A DNA stretch of 64,000 nt from Thunnus maccoyii (GCF_910596095.1 NC_056545.1:20669067-20733066), one strand, 5' to 3'; shown: positions 14,737 through 36,440, numbered from the stretch's first letter. The notes: generated by a model not told the origin, from the letters alone. Program-made: numbers and translations.

Positions 14737-17700
14737 TATGTGGAGGATCCTGTCTCCTGAATTATCTGTGGGTGACACGATAATTAGAGACCTATGTGAG
14801 GAGCTGCACAGCACCAGATAAACACATGGAGCTTTCAATTATTCTGTCCTACCTAACTGAAGTACCTCATCCATACTGCTGGAAAAGCAAACACTACTGC
14901 ACCTCCATCCTCTTAATACGTGCAATTACATATAGCTACCACCCTTAATTAAAGAATTAAGCTATATGTGATGTGAAAGCAAGCACTCTCTGACCACCTG
15001 GTAAGAGGAGTGTGTGGGCGGATTAGCATAAAGAACATACAAAATGTCATTCCAGTAGCTTTTATTCAAATATAACATTTTAACATATCTATGCAGATAC
15101 CAGAACCTCACTCCCCTGAGGTTACACGACATGATAACTCTGTGTGCTTTGTGTCTGTGCATTTAAACAGACTCTCATTTCTGACAAGCCTTAAATAACC
15201 AACAGACCAGACCAGACAAGCTCTTGCTCTGTAGCTGTGGTCTGAACTCTGACAGCGGCCAATAAGCAGAAGTGAGAAGCAGACCATGAGACAGTCAGTA
15301 GCACACAGGGAAAATAAGTCCAGAGGTTAAGGGAAACAGAAATTACCACGTGGGGAAAGACCAAAGCTGAGGTCACGGGGTATACTCGTTTTCCATTAAG
15401 AGTAAATTCAGCCTTTCCCTGAGGCTTGATGCTGTAACCCAGCTGTATACCTCCCTGCAGCCCCACAACTGGGGATTCTTCTGTAGCAGTGGAATCATGT
15501 GGGTCGATGGTTGATGGAGGGGGATGGGGGGGGGGGGGCAGTCTTTGTGAGCCTGTCCATCTCCATCCCCTTCTCCCTCCTTCTCCATGAGCCATCTGCG
15601 GCCCACAGTGGGCCTTTTATCCAACCTGCCGGTTGGCCAGAACTCCCGCAGGACGGGGCCCGCCAGGCAGACTTCACCAAGGCTCCACTCCACTGCACCC
15701 TCCCGCTAAATCAGCAATCCATCCATTCATTTATGTTGGTTGTGCAGATGATGTCTGGCTCCATCTCTCTGTGACACAGCAAACTCTATACTAATAGATA
15801 TCCTGCTGAGTGCTGATGCAAATAAGAGAATAATGTCTCTCTCTGTACTGCCAGTTGCTGCATAGGGATTTGGAACAAGAAATATTTGTTTTAAGACTAT
15901 TGAAAAATCCAACCTGCCATCAACGAGGGCAAACATATCACTTATTGTCTATAATACATCCCAGCATCAAGTGTGGAAACTGCAAACACTGCACCATATT
16001 TTACTGCAAATTAAGATCTTTACTTTAGCTCTTTGACAGCTTTGTTACAAGGTTTAATTTAATGAAAACAAGGAAAATAAAAACATGATTAATTGAGGTT
16101 AATTAATTTCACCCTGCTGCAGACGCGACCACAGTGTCTGGCTTGGGCATCTGCTGGATGTTAAGAGCAGTTAGGCACACTCTGCGGGTGTGTTTGTGCT
16201 TTGTCTAGGTGTGGATTCAGGTTGATCAAATGCAGTCATGCCTTGCTGGGATTCCTCATCAAGTTTGGATGAGCCATTTATGTAATTATAAGAGGGTCAA
16301 TGATTCCTTTTTTGGAGTGTTCACGACTGAGACTGGTGTCTTGGAGGGCTGAGGATTTGTGGAGTCTGTTCTGACTGTCATCTAATCACTGGCATCAATC
16401 TGTTTGGGCGGGGATCATACCAGGGGTGTGCGCGCAGCCTGCGGGTGAGCTGGCGGACGGTGATCGAGTGAATGGGTGGACTGCTCTGTGTGAGGTGTGG
16501 CCTGGGGTGATGGGCAGTCACTGGATCAGCTGTATTTGTTCAGTTACTTTGTGGGGGTTTGTTATGTGAGAGCAAAGTGAAGAGCAGAGTGAAAACTACA
16601 AATTACTATGAAAGTTGGTGGCTTTGGCGGGTAAATATTTCGACAGTATATTTGTTTCCAATATATTTTTAGGGCCCTGTTCGTCTTTCACTCGTACACG
16701 TGCTGACTGAAGGGAATGAGATCAGAAATCAAACATTTCACTCATATTCTGCATCAAAAGAAACCGAAGCTGTGGCTGTACACTTAGTTTGACACCATAA
16801 CTAACCTCTGATTAACAACGTCACATACTGTATGCAAGATGTCACTACAAACGTCATCTCATTTGGAGGCTTTTTATATAGATTATAACTTAGTGAATAC
16901 AGACTACCCGTGAGTTTGATTCATTGTTATGTTGCAGTTTATCTGTTTTATATGTTTCTAACTTTAATACTTTGGGGGGTTTTCTAATTGTTGATCAGAC
17001 AAAATAAGTAATATCATTGTCATGAGCATTTATGCTTATTTTTTGACATTATATAGACTAAAATATTGCTTGATTCATCAAAAAAGTTGCTACTGTAGGG
17101 AATAATCTCTAGTAAGCAACAGAAAGTAAATAATTAAGCATATATCGTGTGGTCAGAACCTCAAGCAAAAAAGCAGATAATTCATTTTCATCGCAGGCCA
17201 TGCATATCATAACAAGTGTCATCAGAAGACTTATCTTATTCACAATCATTATTTCTCTTTTAAGTTCAGTTTTACCATCCAAATATTTAACTGTGGTGAC
17301 ACTGATGTGATAAGGCATTGCGTTCCTGCTGACAGGTATGCATATGTCTTGTCTAGACATGCAGAGGCACATTCACTAGAAGGAGCCCTGAGGGAAGAAA
17401 CACTAAAGTGGAATTTTGATTTTTTTTTTTTTTTCCCCCGGATGTTTCAGACTACACTTACATGGCTACGATCATTTGAATCTATACTGTATCTCTCAAA
17501 TGAAAAAGTTTTTTGGGGGACAGTTGTTTTTTTTTGAGTAGCAACCCAGCAACGTCTGCTATCCTTCAATGACTACACATGACAAAAGCAACGACAAGAC
17601 AAGGTTTATAATGACACCAGGAATATTTAATTTGATTTTCAGCGAGGCAGCTCACCAAGTATGAGTAGCACAGTGTAGCGCTGTGTTGTGTTTTAAACCG

Positions 17701-20700
17701 CCAAGCCTATGTCCTTGTGAATCAGCTGACCGCAATGAGGTTGTGCTGTAATGGGCCGTGACGACTACAGTGTGTACACTGGTTGATTATTAAATGGTTG
17801 AGACTTGTGTCCTTGTGGAGACTGTCCTTCACAAGCTGTCTCAGAGGACCAAACTTCTCAGGAATGTGACAACAAAGAAGCATTTTTACAGTGTGAGATA
17901 TTCTGTTTGCAAGTCACGCACACTCAAATAAAATGAGCAATATTCATTTTACCACCTGTTCAAACCAGCTCTGGACTAGAGACAATTTTATAGCAGTTCG
18001 GACATAGACAACAAATCTTTCAGCTTGTGGTTTGTTCTTGGCTGTCAAATCACTATTGAATGCATCCTCAACTGGCAGGCAAACTTCACACGTCTTTATC
18101 TTTCTTTCACCTCACGTTCTTTCCAGAGCTCTATTTGGCTGTTAAATATAACACCAAACCCTTCATGGAGGATCCAAGAAGGAGAGAGATTTGTTGTGTG
18201 ATGACAGAGTCTGTGTAGTCTTCAACTGTGTGGCTAAGTCATAAAAAAGATAAAATAAACTAAAACCACAATCTCCAGCATGACCCATATTCCAAAGTAT
18301 ACTCTAAATAAATCATTATGTTCTCTAAGAAACCACATAAACTTGCTAGTTTCAAAATCTACAGAATATGTTTAAAAGGATTCCCCTGAGATACCACACA
18401 TACAGTACAGCATCTGATCCTCCCGCTGTCCAAACTGAGTTGTATGTTTGAGAATAATGCACGCGTGTAAAGACATGCTGCATGGTGCTGCAGTGGAGGC
18501 ACCTCACACTGTATGACGTGTGCGTGGGTTTGTCCCCTCGAGGGTAGGGTAATGGCAGGCAGGAGCATGCTGGGATATGAACCTGAACATCTGCCCAGGT
18601 TGATGCACTGCTCCCCAGCCCCTCTCCAAGGTCAGGGCATCAGCTCACAGCCGTTGTGCTTTCCCATGGGAAAACAAACTGACTGGAGACAAACTGCCAG
18701 TAGCACACTGCAAACAGACACCCTTGTGTGAGCGGGCCTCTCTCTTTCTCTTTCTATACACAAACTGAAGCCTTCTGCTGCTCTTTAGTTAGATGGAGGC
18801 CACTCAGATAGATCCTGCTCGGTGTAAAAACCCTATTTCACTTCTTAAACCAGCAATGGGATTGATAGATATTATAATAACACACTAAGAAAGAAATGGT
18901 TTAAATTCTTAAATGCGTCTTCATCTCAGGAGTCATTGCCTGATTAAATCTGAATGAGCTTGCTTTTTATTCCGTTTGAAAGGCTCCTGATGTGATTGAT
19001 CCTGCAGGCCTCCACAGAAATGTAAAAGCTGTACTCTATGTTGTTTCATTTCACTGCAGTGATTGCACTGTAGTTGATGTGAAGCGTGGTGTTGTGAGGT
19101 GTTGATCTCTCTTTGCACATTTGAAAGTGAGACTTCCCACCGTCGCAGCTTTTACTCAAGGCATCGAAATGAAGACGTGAAACACAAAGTGAAAAGGCTG
19201 CAGCATCCACAGTCACTGGATTAGTCTCAGTGAAAGAGTGAGAACAAAGATGTGACAGAAATGTATACTCTCATGTCCTCTTTTGATTACTACCAGTGTT
19301 GTATATAACATGCACTCATGAACAGCAGTTATTTCAAAAACCTATATGCAGCAATCAAGAAATATCTGGACAGTTTCGCTTCTGATAGAGACAAGCTGAT
19401 AATCTTGACAGTACATTGTAACAAGTGTGCACACTCAGCCTGGTAGTCCATAAATAGTGCACAATAGCTTCCTGGTGTGTCTGTCTCACCCCTGAAAAGC
19501 AACTCATGCAAAATATTTACAGACTCAGCTCATCAAGGCTAGTTTTCACATTGTTCACATATACGCAATTTAAAAAGAAAATATGTCACAAACTAGAACA
19601 CTGGTCCATGACAATCAACACAGGGCGTGATGCTACTAAGTAAATGATTAATAATAACACCTATTAAAACTCATGAGTTGGTCTATAGGTTATTATTGGA
19701 ATAACAAATGTCAATTAGGTAAAGATTTTCTCTTAATATGCCACATGGTTGGAAAAACTGTCTTGAATATGGAGAGGTAGCAAAATCTTTAAGCAGAAAA
19801 CATAAATCTCTCGGGGTAAAGACTCTCCAACAAATCGGTGCCCCTGCCATGAGCTTGACATGACAAAGAGAAGCACCATATGGTATATGGACATCTCAGA
19901 GGAGACGACTATTAAGCTGAGATCGAGCATCTCCTACAGTAACTACCCGTGAAAATGACTCAGAAGCTCCCTAGAATGATGAATGAACTGTTTGGATAAA
20001 AACCTGTATTTCATACTAACAACCACAACACTCAATTCCTTGGAATGAAAATGAATCAGTTTCACAATAGAGCTTCAGGTGTGAAAAGGTAGACAAGCCC
20101 TTTTCTTAACCGAGATACAAATTAGTATGTAAGACATGAACCTGATAACAGAATCCAGAAAACGTGAGCCTAATACTGACCTACTGACTGACATGAGTAT
20201 ATGAAACAATACAGAATAAGGATACCCCTTGAAGAAACCCATTGAAATACAAGATACACATCTAGCCTACATATGAAACCAAAAGCACACCAATATCTTC
20301 CTCCTCTCTGACAGATTATGGGAGCTGTATGGGCATATGCACCCATGCAGGCAGGGAAGGAGGAGGAGGAGGAGGAGGAGGAGGAGGAGGGGGGGGGGCT
20401 GCAAGTACCCTGCATCTTTTGTCTGGATGTGAGGAAAATGAGAAAAAAAATTGTATGTAAGTGTATCACATGTTCAGCACAAATGATACTGAGCGAGCAA
20501 GACTTTACTACTGGCCTCTCGGTTCATTCATATTCTGTTCCAGCAGACTGCAGCTCGGTGTGCGAACCGCTGCACAGCGCCTGCCTGCCTGCCTGCCTGC
20601 CTTCCTTCCTTCATGGGTGCGCCTGCCGTCTCATTCATGTGTCTCAGGGGGGGGGGGTTTGGGGGAAGCAGTAAAAGCTACTGGCGTCGACCAAAACAAC

Positions 20701-21233
20701 TAAACAACAGCAGCAGAGACCCTTGTGCAATAAACTGGTGTCATAAATGAACCCGAGTAGACGGTGATTACAATCAGGGTTTTTTTTTGTCCATCTACAG
20801 CAGCCGGCTCAGTGGACGGTATAGCCCTTTAAAATATTGTCACCTACACGTTCATTCGCCGCTATAATAAACCAAACAAAAATCCAATGCGGGAATAACA
20901 TTCACATTATTCTGAGAGTTGATTTTTATTTGAAGCACACTGAGACTGACTCGTGGTTTCTTGTAGTCTGAGCATGCACAGCAAAAACCCACCTGCTTGT
21001 GTTGTATCGGTCAGATCGTAGCTCATCCCCGGGTACTCCCTCAGCTTCCTCCCGCTCAGGTTCAGTATCCCCGAGCACACGGCATCCTCCAGAGCCCGGT
21101 CCAGGCTGCGGGCCGTGTGGTGCTGCTGCTGGTGCTGGTACTGGCTGATGCCCGGGCTCCAGTGAGGTCCGCTAGAGTAGTGATGGCTTTGTAGAGCAGT
21201 GACAGCTCCCACACCTCCCTGACTAGACGCCAT
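1520..21233 (-). CDS. lrch2: LRCH2, leucine-rich repeat and calponin homology protein (3' end off window)
   Basis: Seventeen coding exons on the minus strand with consistent phases (plus coordinates): 20993-21233, 12628-12772, 12232-12358, 12033-12138, 11599-11735, 11343-11473, 9717-9804, 7236-7332, 7013-7110, 6548-6615, 5646-5750, 5106-5174, 4401-4463, 3557-3605, 3262-3402, 1678-1728, 1520-1583. They give 593 residues. The ATG at 21233 follows AAA and opens MASSQGG, like human LRCH2. Residues 57-80 contain SLDRALED and [11 protein letters not shown]; about 81-300 are leucine-rich repeats ([47 protein letters not shown]). Then come [49 protein letters not shown] and the [13 protein letters not shown] segment, all in human LRCH2 order. 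The C-terminal CH domain (about 170 residues in the human protein) must lie left of base 1. LRCH proteins are cytoplasmic scaffolds linked to DOCK exchange factors and actin (family knowledge). LRCH2 is preferred over LRCH1/3 by sequence and by its Xq-type neighbours. Confidence 0.95.
2473..3151. mobile_element. MITE with GGATC-bearing terminal inverted repeats
   Basis: Imperfect terminal inverted repeats of 16 bases: AGTGGTGTAATGGATC at the left and GATCCGTTGCACCCCT at the right, about 680 bp in all, inside an lrch2 intron. The interior holds poly-C and poly-T runs and no credible ORF. The ends resemble short hAT-like non-autonomous elements common in fish. No matching 8-bp target duplication was visible, so the class is an inference. 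Confidence 0.6.
6790..6849. mobile_element. Fold-back Tc1-like terminal repeat (60 bp)
   Basis: Near-perfect palindrome running from CAGTACCAGTCAAAAGTT to AAACTTTCGACTGGTACTG with the centre ACACACTTTCCTGTGTGT. It lies in an lrch2 intron. A second copy of the family is at 28596-28673. The end sequence is a familiar Tc1/mariner-type fish repeat; both arms face outward with almost no interior, so it is a solo fold-back derivative. Confidence 0.65.
7520..9120 (+). mobile_element. 5'-truncated non-LTR retrotransposon (jockey/CR1-type reverse transcriptase), broken
   Basis: Plus-strand frames read typical non-LTR reverse transcriptase blocks: [14 protein letters not shown] (7580-7625), [72 protein letters not shown] (7925-7970), then the catalytic box ILFADDTS (8183-8206) and a C-terminal KFRGPHL stretch near 8735. 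Several stop codons and frameshifts (after EEKK at 7911, at 8058, 8477 and 8753) make it inactive. The 3' end is an AATAAAATAAATAAAT tail near 9105-9120, as for a target-primed insertion. It lies antisense in the lrch2 intron between exons 7236-7332 and 9717-9804. The exact LINE clade cannot be fixed by eye. Confidence 0.85.
11540..11553 (+). promoter_or_regulatory. CTCF-like motif
   Basis: CCACTAGAGGGCGC differs from the CTCF core CCACTAGGGGGCGC at one base. It lies in an lrch2 intron between exons 11343-11473 and 11599-11735. Motif match only; occupancy unknown. Confidence 0.4.
14704..14742. repeat. (TG)n microsatellite
   Basis: GT/TG dinucleotide run interrupted by two TA steps, in lrch2 intron 1. 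Confidence 0.9.
20356..20398. repeat. (GGA)n followed by G run
   Basis: About ten AGG triplets then nine or ten G. The homopurine tract could form a triplex or quadruplex. It lies in lrch2 intron 1 close to the promoter-proximal exon. Confidence 0.85.
20577..20612. repeat. (CCTG)n / (CTTC)n short tandem repeat
   Basis: Four to five CTGC/CCTG units run directly into CTTC units, in the CG-richer 5' part of lrch2 intron 1. Confidence 0.8.
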
Positions 21234-21580
21234 TTTCGTACAAAAAAAAAAAGAAAAAGAAAAAGAAATTACTCTTACAATAATAACAGCGCACAGCGGC
21301 AGACTCTCCGCCCATGCGCATGCAGGGTACTTTCCCCGGACGGACGCTAGGGGATGGGCTTCCGAGGTAGTGCTGCTGCTGCTGCTTCTGCTGCTGCTGG
21401 TGGTGGTGGTGGTGGTGATGATGGTGATGGTGAGGAGGGTATGGTGGCCATTTTAGGCTTTTACTCTTCCTCCACCTGCTAATATACCAAATCCCAGCAG
21501 GGGCCCCAGTGCAGCGCACAGGGAGCAGGGGCCCTTCATGCAATCCTATATTCAGATTTCCTTGCCTGCAGGGCAGCGGA
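21234..21580 (-). promoter_or_regulatory. lrch2 5' leader and promoter region
   Basis: Immediately upstream (minus strand) of the lrch2 ATG is a pyrimidine-rich leader (T/C runs at 21241-21268), then CG-bearing sequence (21300-21350) and a CAG/CAC triplet tract (21364-21435). CG frequency is higher than in the flanks. No TATA box is evident. The transcription start cannot be fixed from sequence. Confidence 0.45.
21364..21435. repeat. CTG/GGT triplet tract
   Basis: Runs of CTG followed by GGT/GAT triplets. On the minus strand these read CAC/CAG. It probably sits in the lrch2 5' leader or just upstream; an apparent poly-His/poly-Gln reading here is not treated as protein. Confidence 0.8.
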
Positions 21581-21599
21581 TGGTTATTGAGCAATTTAA

Positions 21600-22466
21600 C
21601 CAGCTATGATTAATCACTATGATAAATATCAAATCCAGAGACACTGTCGGATATTAAAATAAGTGCCACGCGGTGCTATGCCTATATAATACAACCAAAC
21701 ATAATGCATTAGATAAAATATGATATTTAAAAAATGTGCAGCACCCTTAGGGTCATTCTGACCTTTTTTCACTGGGTATCAATTATGATTTATCATCTTG
21801 TGCTTACTGCTACCGCTGATGAGAGATAAGCTACTGAAGAGTGGAAGCTATATGAAACAAACATGATTATACAGATCTTCACTGTGATTACTTCCACAGC
21901 AGCTTCATTTGGGCAGGATATGTCTTTGTCACAAAGGAACATTTAATTTATTCCACTAAAGCAACAGCTGAGGAGCACTAAAGTAGCTTAAATGCCCCTC
22001 TGGTCAACCCAAACACCCCTCATCTGCCCAAATGGTTCTTTGGTTGGTCCAAATGCACCAAGTCATCCTGTGCTCCTCTAGCCAGCCCATGTTTCCAAAA
22101 TTATATGCATCTCTGGTAGACACAGTTAACTGCCCCTCAGGTCATTCATCCCTATGATAATTAAAAGACACCTCTGGCAGTTCCTTAACTCAAGCACTGA
22201 ACACCTCCACAGTAAAACACTGCTGCTTCCGTTAACTTACATTTGATTGGTTGAAACAGTTTTCTCTGCGGCCAAAACGCTCTCTAAGATGGTGCTCTGT
22301 GTGCTCATTTTTGTTCATGTTTTAATATAGTCATGGTTGGATATGATGGGGATGAACATAACCTTCATTCTGCATTTTTATTTCCAAATTTTTCAAAATT
22401 CTCTGTATGAGTTTATTTCATCACTACAAAGCTTATGTTGAAAATATTTCCTGCATCATAGTTTTT
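21600..22466. other. Intergenic, nothing recognised
   Basis: AT-rich sequence between the divergent lrch2 and U2SURP-like promoters. No coding or RNA signal was recognised. Confidence 0.5.
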
Positions 22467-22764
22467 AGGGCTGCAACTGATGATTATTTTCATTATTGAT
22501 TTTTCTGTTGAATATTTTCTCAAATCAATTAGTTGTTTGGTCTATAAAATGTCAGAAAATTGTTAATATGTTGATTGCCGTTTCCCAAAGCCCAAGATGC
22601 AACAGTCCACACCCTAAATATATTCAGTTTACTATCACAGAGAACAAAAGACGCCAGAAAATATTCACATTTGTGAAGCCGGAACAAAAGAATTTGGGCA
22701 TTTTTTCTTTAAAAAAAAGAGTTAGTGACAAATTTTCTGTTGATTGACCAATTCTTGCAGCTCT
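22467..22764. mobile_element. AGGGCTGCAAC-family MITE, copy 1
   Basis: Starts AGGGCTGCAACTGATGATTATT and ends with TTGCAGCTCT, about 300 bp. The interior (CAGAAAATATTCACATTTGT, AGCTTCTCAAATG-type segments) is shared with the copies at 24621-24946, 32785-33050 and 52181-52620. This is a high-copy fish repeat with inverted ends and no ORF of its own. Confidence 0.75.
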
Positions 22765-23580
22765 AATAGTTTTAATATTGTCATTTGTCACATTAATTGT
22801 TATTGTATCACATTAATAATATTAATATACTGCTAATAAGAATAAGAATAAGATGTAGGTAAAACAATAAAAGGTAATTAAGAACAGAGGATGGGTTACA
22901 GTAAGGGAGGGAGCTGCCAGAGTGCCAAGTTGTACAAATATGTTTGTACCTGTTTTTTGTTTATTTGTTTGTTTGTTTGTTTTAAATTGCTACCAAGTTG
23001 GCCTCTGTTATATGTCTTGGTAGAAAAGTCCATAATTTTGTGGCATAGTTTAAAGAAAGAATTATAAGGAGGTATTTTCCACTAGATTGTTTCTGTCACC
23101 AGTCAAATGATTGATGATGAGGGTAATTTGAGGAACAAAAGCAACATTTAGGGCTCGTCTTTGGTTTGTTTGTTTAGAATTCCAGCTGCTTTTTCCGTGA
23201 AAGTCACTTCAGTCCACTCTGCACTTAAAATATGAACATTTCTAAGGGTGTAAGGACCTGAAAGAAGCTTCTGGATATAAGAGTCAAGCAGCCTACACAC
23301 ATGTTTTTCCGTCCACCACGAGACCAATTTAAACCTCAAAGGTCAACTGTAATAATAGCTGCGTTTAAGAAAACCATAGCCAAGTGACCACAACACACAT
23401 GTGAATATAAGGGAGCACTAATTCAGCTATGACAGTATGAAGACTTTACGACAGAAAAAGTCAAAATTTCCATGAAAGCGGATGTCTCCTTCATGAATAT
23501 GTATGAGCCCAGAGAGAGACAGACTCTGTACAGTATTGGACTATATAACAAATATAAATAACTGGCAAAAGGAGCATCAA
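22765..23580. other. Intergenic, (TTTG)n and unassigned AT-rich sequence
   Basis: Contains a short TTTG run (22957-22983). No gene signal was recognised. Confidence 0.5.
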
Positions 23581-23587
23581 TAACAAA

Positions 23588-23600
23588 CTGTAGAGGGCAG
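23588..23600 (+). promoter_or_regulatory. CTCF-like motif at U2SURP-like promoter
   Basis: CTGTAGAGGGCAG lies about 60-100 bases before the probable first exon of the U2SURP-like gene. A minus-strand counterpart (CCAGTAGAGGGCAG) lies at the wdr44 promoter (45898-45911). Motif match only. Confidence 0.35.
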
Positions 23601-23639
23601 CAATTCGCTATTGTAGCGTCTAGTCTGCCGAATCCAACG

Positions 23640-23764
23640 TCGAAGAAGACGAAGAAGAAGAAGCTGCCCACTGAGCTCCAGTCGCATATATCGCTTCTGA
23701 TGTTGTGATAGAAATCAGTTGTCGTCGCAACCAAAATGCTGAAGCAATAGCACTTACACACATT
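23640..23764 (+). other. Probable first non-coding exon of the U2SURP-like gene
   Basis: A GAAGAAGACGAAGAAG tract is followed by CG-containing sequence and a donor CATT|GTAAGT at 23764/23765. A four-codon upstream ORF (ATGCTGAAGCAATAG, 23734-23748) lies in it. The start of transcription is not defined by sequence, so the left edge is approximate. Confidence 0.45.
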
Positions 23765-24159
23765 GTAAGTTACAGCTTTGGCTAAGGTACGAAGCTGTGT
23801 GCATGCAGTGTGGTTTAATGCTCTCCTGTGCGGCCAGTCGGTGCTTTGTTTGTGGCGTTGCAAAAGAAAACGTTAGCTAGCTGAGACTTGAATTCACTGT
23901 ATGACAACCATAGTTAGCTATGTTAGTTAGCCTTTTGCATCTTTATGGGAGATTATCAGGATTATATTTGATGGAGAAATGTGTATTCAACAGCTAAAGG
24001 TTAATGCTGGGTTAGTTTACCAATAGACCGTCAGCTAAGCTAAACATTAATGTTAGCTAATGTTAGCAAAGTGAGGTGATAGTTGAGGTTAACAGCAGGC
24101 CCTTTAAACACTATCTGTGCTGGACAGGGACTAAAACTGTTTGTTTGTTACCTTTGCAG

Positions 24160-24199
24160 TGCAGGGAATTCAGGATACTCTCCAAGTGATATTATCAAG
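24160..24199 (+). other. Probable second non-coding exon of the U2SURP-like gene
   Basis: TTACCTTTGCAG| acceptor, 40 bases, then ATCAAG|GTAAAA donor. There is no ATG. It fits a leader exon spliced to the coding exon that begins at 25423. Confidence 0.45.
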
Positions 24200-24620
24200 G
24201 TAAAAGCGCTGCATTATGTGTTGGAGCTCATCTGTTTGGCTGTTAGTTAGCTAACTTGAAGTTATTACCATCACCAGTTCAGCTCCATCTGTTTCAACAG
24301 TTTGCAGTGTATGCCAGCTATGAATAGTACCAGATTTTGCTTTGTGGTGTTCAAATGTGAGTTTGGTTAGTCCCTAATGTTTTCACATTTTCAGACCAGA
24401 TGCTTTCATTCATCCACATCTCGACAAACAACAAGGGAACTTTTGTGACAGTATTTCATAACATATGCTGGTGTTTTGGATCATCCAGTTATCTACCCAA
24501 ACTGAGCTTGTGAGCTGATCTGTTGTGTTTCACACTGTCAGTTTGATTCTTTCACACATTGCCTGGATATACTGTATCATCTGGATGAAAATGGGATGCC
24601 ATAAAGTGATGGAAATAAGT

Positions 24621-24946
24621 AGGGCTGCAACTAACGATTATTTTCTTCATCGATTAATCTGTCGATTAATTAGTTATTTGTTCTATTAAATGCCAGTCAA
24701 TGGCGAAAAATGTCGATCATTGTTTCCCAAAGCCCAAGGTGCAACCTAAAATGTCTTGTTTTGTCCTGACCACCAGTCCACAACCCAAAGATAATCAATT
24801 TACTGTCAAAGAAGACTAAAGAAACCAGAAAATATTCATATTTAAGAAGCTGGATCCACAGAATTTGGGCTTTTTTTTTCTTGAAAAAATGACTCAAAAC
24901 AATTAATTTTCTGTTGATCGAGTAATCAACTAATTGTTGCAGCTCT
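24621..24946. mobile_element. AGGGCTGCAAC-family MITE, copy 2
   Basis: Ends AGGGCTGCAACTAACGATTA and TAATTGTTGCAGCTCT form clear terminal inverted repeats; 326 bp. It lies in the intron between the second leader exon and the first coding exon of the U2SURP-like gene. Confidence 0.85.
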
Positions 24947-25429
24947 ACAAATAAGTAAAGATTGCTTTGTAGAAAACCCCTGTGACAGATGTGTGCTGTA
25001 TTGCCTATGTATGGGCCCTGCCCTGTGCCTCAGAAGAGGAGGGAGGTGCCCTATTCTTTATTGTTCTCCCTCAACCCTGAAAGTGATGTACAGTTTGTGC
25101 ACCCTACATAAAGGATGACTTTTTTTGAGACAAAGATGTAGAATATGAGTAACAGGATTACAGTAATTTGAACATCAAATTGGCAAAAAGGTTCAGTTTA
25201 AAGGTATGAGGGCAGCCATTGTAGGATTAGATCATATTGTGTTGATGGAATAATAATAAGGCTGTTTGAGGTAAAATAATGAAAAGGGGGGGATAATGTC
25301 ATAGATTGAACAGTGATGTCACTGTTTGTCATTCATTTAAAAGATATTATTTAATTGTAAATTATATTCTAATTAAAATTTTGACATTTAACTTTCCTTC
25401 TCTTTTTTTTTTTTTTTTGCAGTTTGAGC

Positions 25430-35153
<9,724 letters not shown>

Positions 35154-35399
35154 CTCTCAACCCTGGATCTTGTCATCCATTACTGTGCTGCATTAGCCTG
35201 CAGCTGTCCATGGGTTACACACTGCACCTCTCTGTCCTACAGTGCTTTGTTTTCTTGGTCCCAACTTTAAGTATCCAGGCAGGATTCAGCACTCTTTTGT
35301 ATGATAAAGTTTGAACACTGTAACTAATTATATATATTTTTGTTTTAATGTTTGTTTTTAAAATGATAACAGAAATGTTGCTGCAAAGCTCAGACACTA

Positions 35400-35405
35400 A
35401 ATAAA
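35400..35405 (+). terminator. Polyadenylation signal of the U2SURP-like gene
   Basis: AATAAA 247 bases after the TGA stop, followed by a GT-rich stretch (GTTGGTGATAAATGAGTTTGT begins 35411), the usual arrangement for cleavage at about 35420-35430. Confidence 0.7.
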
Positions 35406-35462
35406 TCACTGTTGGTGATAAATGAGTTTGTTTCTCTCCAAGAGGTGGAGGACATGATCGGT

Positions 35463-35741
35463 AGGGCTAGGTATCAACATACTTTAACTGCTACTCTACT
35501 AAGTTGTTGTCAGATTTTTTTTCAAGGTTAAAGAAGGTTATAAACAAGCATTCATTTTTATTGAGGAAATTAATATAGCATCATTTGGTTCTGTTTACAA
35601 AAGCAGTAAGTATGCAATGTTACACAGTAAATTTACAGTCCTTTTATAGAATGAAATGTGCTTTCATTGATCAGAGAAATGTATCAAAAGTACTGAAGAG
35701 TCAGTATTGTATCTGAAAGAAAAGTTAAGATACCCAGCCCT
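35463..35741. mobile_element. AGGGCTAGGTATC MITE between convergent genes
   Basis: Terminal inverted repeats AGGGCTAGGTATC and GATACCCAGCCCT (one mismatch), 279 bp. It fills the space between the end of the U2SURP-like transcript and the wdr44 3' region. It carries TTTATT at 35557-35562, an AATAAA on the minus strand that could serve wdr44. Confidence 0.75.
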
Positions 35742-36440
35742 AATCATTAGTAACCATATACAGATTTCCTGTACCGTCAGTTTGCTGTCATCAGCTGAAA
35801 TGTTTCATATTTTAGAGGAAATCTTGAGAAGTTGAAGAATTTAGAAAATGAATCTAGATTTTATAGGCACAAATAATTGGTAAATGACATTTCAAATCAC
35901 CTTGTTTTCCAGACAAATGGTTACATCTCTTAACACACAAGACACAATAAAATTTGTGACTTACAGTTAGGACAGTGTCTTGCACTTCTGAGGACTTAAC
36001 TTCTGATATGTGGGAGCAAAAGAAACTAGTAAGGTGCTCATACTATTACAAGTAGCTTTCTAACTATATGAGGTTTGACCATACAGCTGTAAATTTACAC
36101 AAATCCGAACAGTTTTAGTGTCCGCATACACTCGGCATTTCCGGTTCCTATGAATGCCAAGCCATTCACAGTCGCTTGGTATTAAAGATAAAAAATAGAA
36201 ATATGACAGGGAATCGCACCCTGTCTGCTTTGTACAGTCCATGTCTTCCATCTATTCCCTCATCTTCCATTTTAGGGTCCCTGTTCTCCCGAAAAAGCTG
36301 CAAACAGCTCTTTGTCTCAAAGCAATAACCATTAGGTAGTCAGGTGAGATTAGATGGCCCCTGACTGAATGTCCTTCATCTTTAGGACTGATGTCCGACA
36401 GACAGGCCTGAATGAGATGAGATGACAACCTCTGAGGTGC

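Larger units (their letters stand above)
12773..20992 (-). other. Large first intron of lrch2
   Basis: 8.2-kb intron between the signal-less N-terminal exon and the first leucine-rich-repeat exon. Mostly AT-rich unique-looking sequence. It holds a TG microsatellite (14704-14742), a GC-rich patch at about 15480-15700 with a G run, another GC-richer patch at about 16120-16560, and GGA and CCTG/CTTC repeats near its 5' end (20356-20605). No ORF in it resembles a known protein. Confidence 0.7.

Noticed and set aside
15191-15774. Overlapping minus- and plus-strand ORFs up to 134 residues in lrch2 intron 1
   Set aside because: GC-rich patch; the readings are low-complexity and overlap in several frames with no family resemblance or splice context.
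20170-20703. ORFs with poly-Glu or poly-Ser runs
   Set aside because: They arise from the GGA and CCTG/CTTC repeats inside an intron.
21223-21594. 123-residue minus-strand ORF with poly-His/poly-Gln overlapping the lrch2 start
   Set aside because: It is a frame through the CTG/GGT repeat in the lrch2 leader, out of frame with the recognised protein start.
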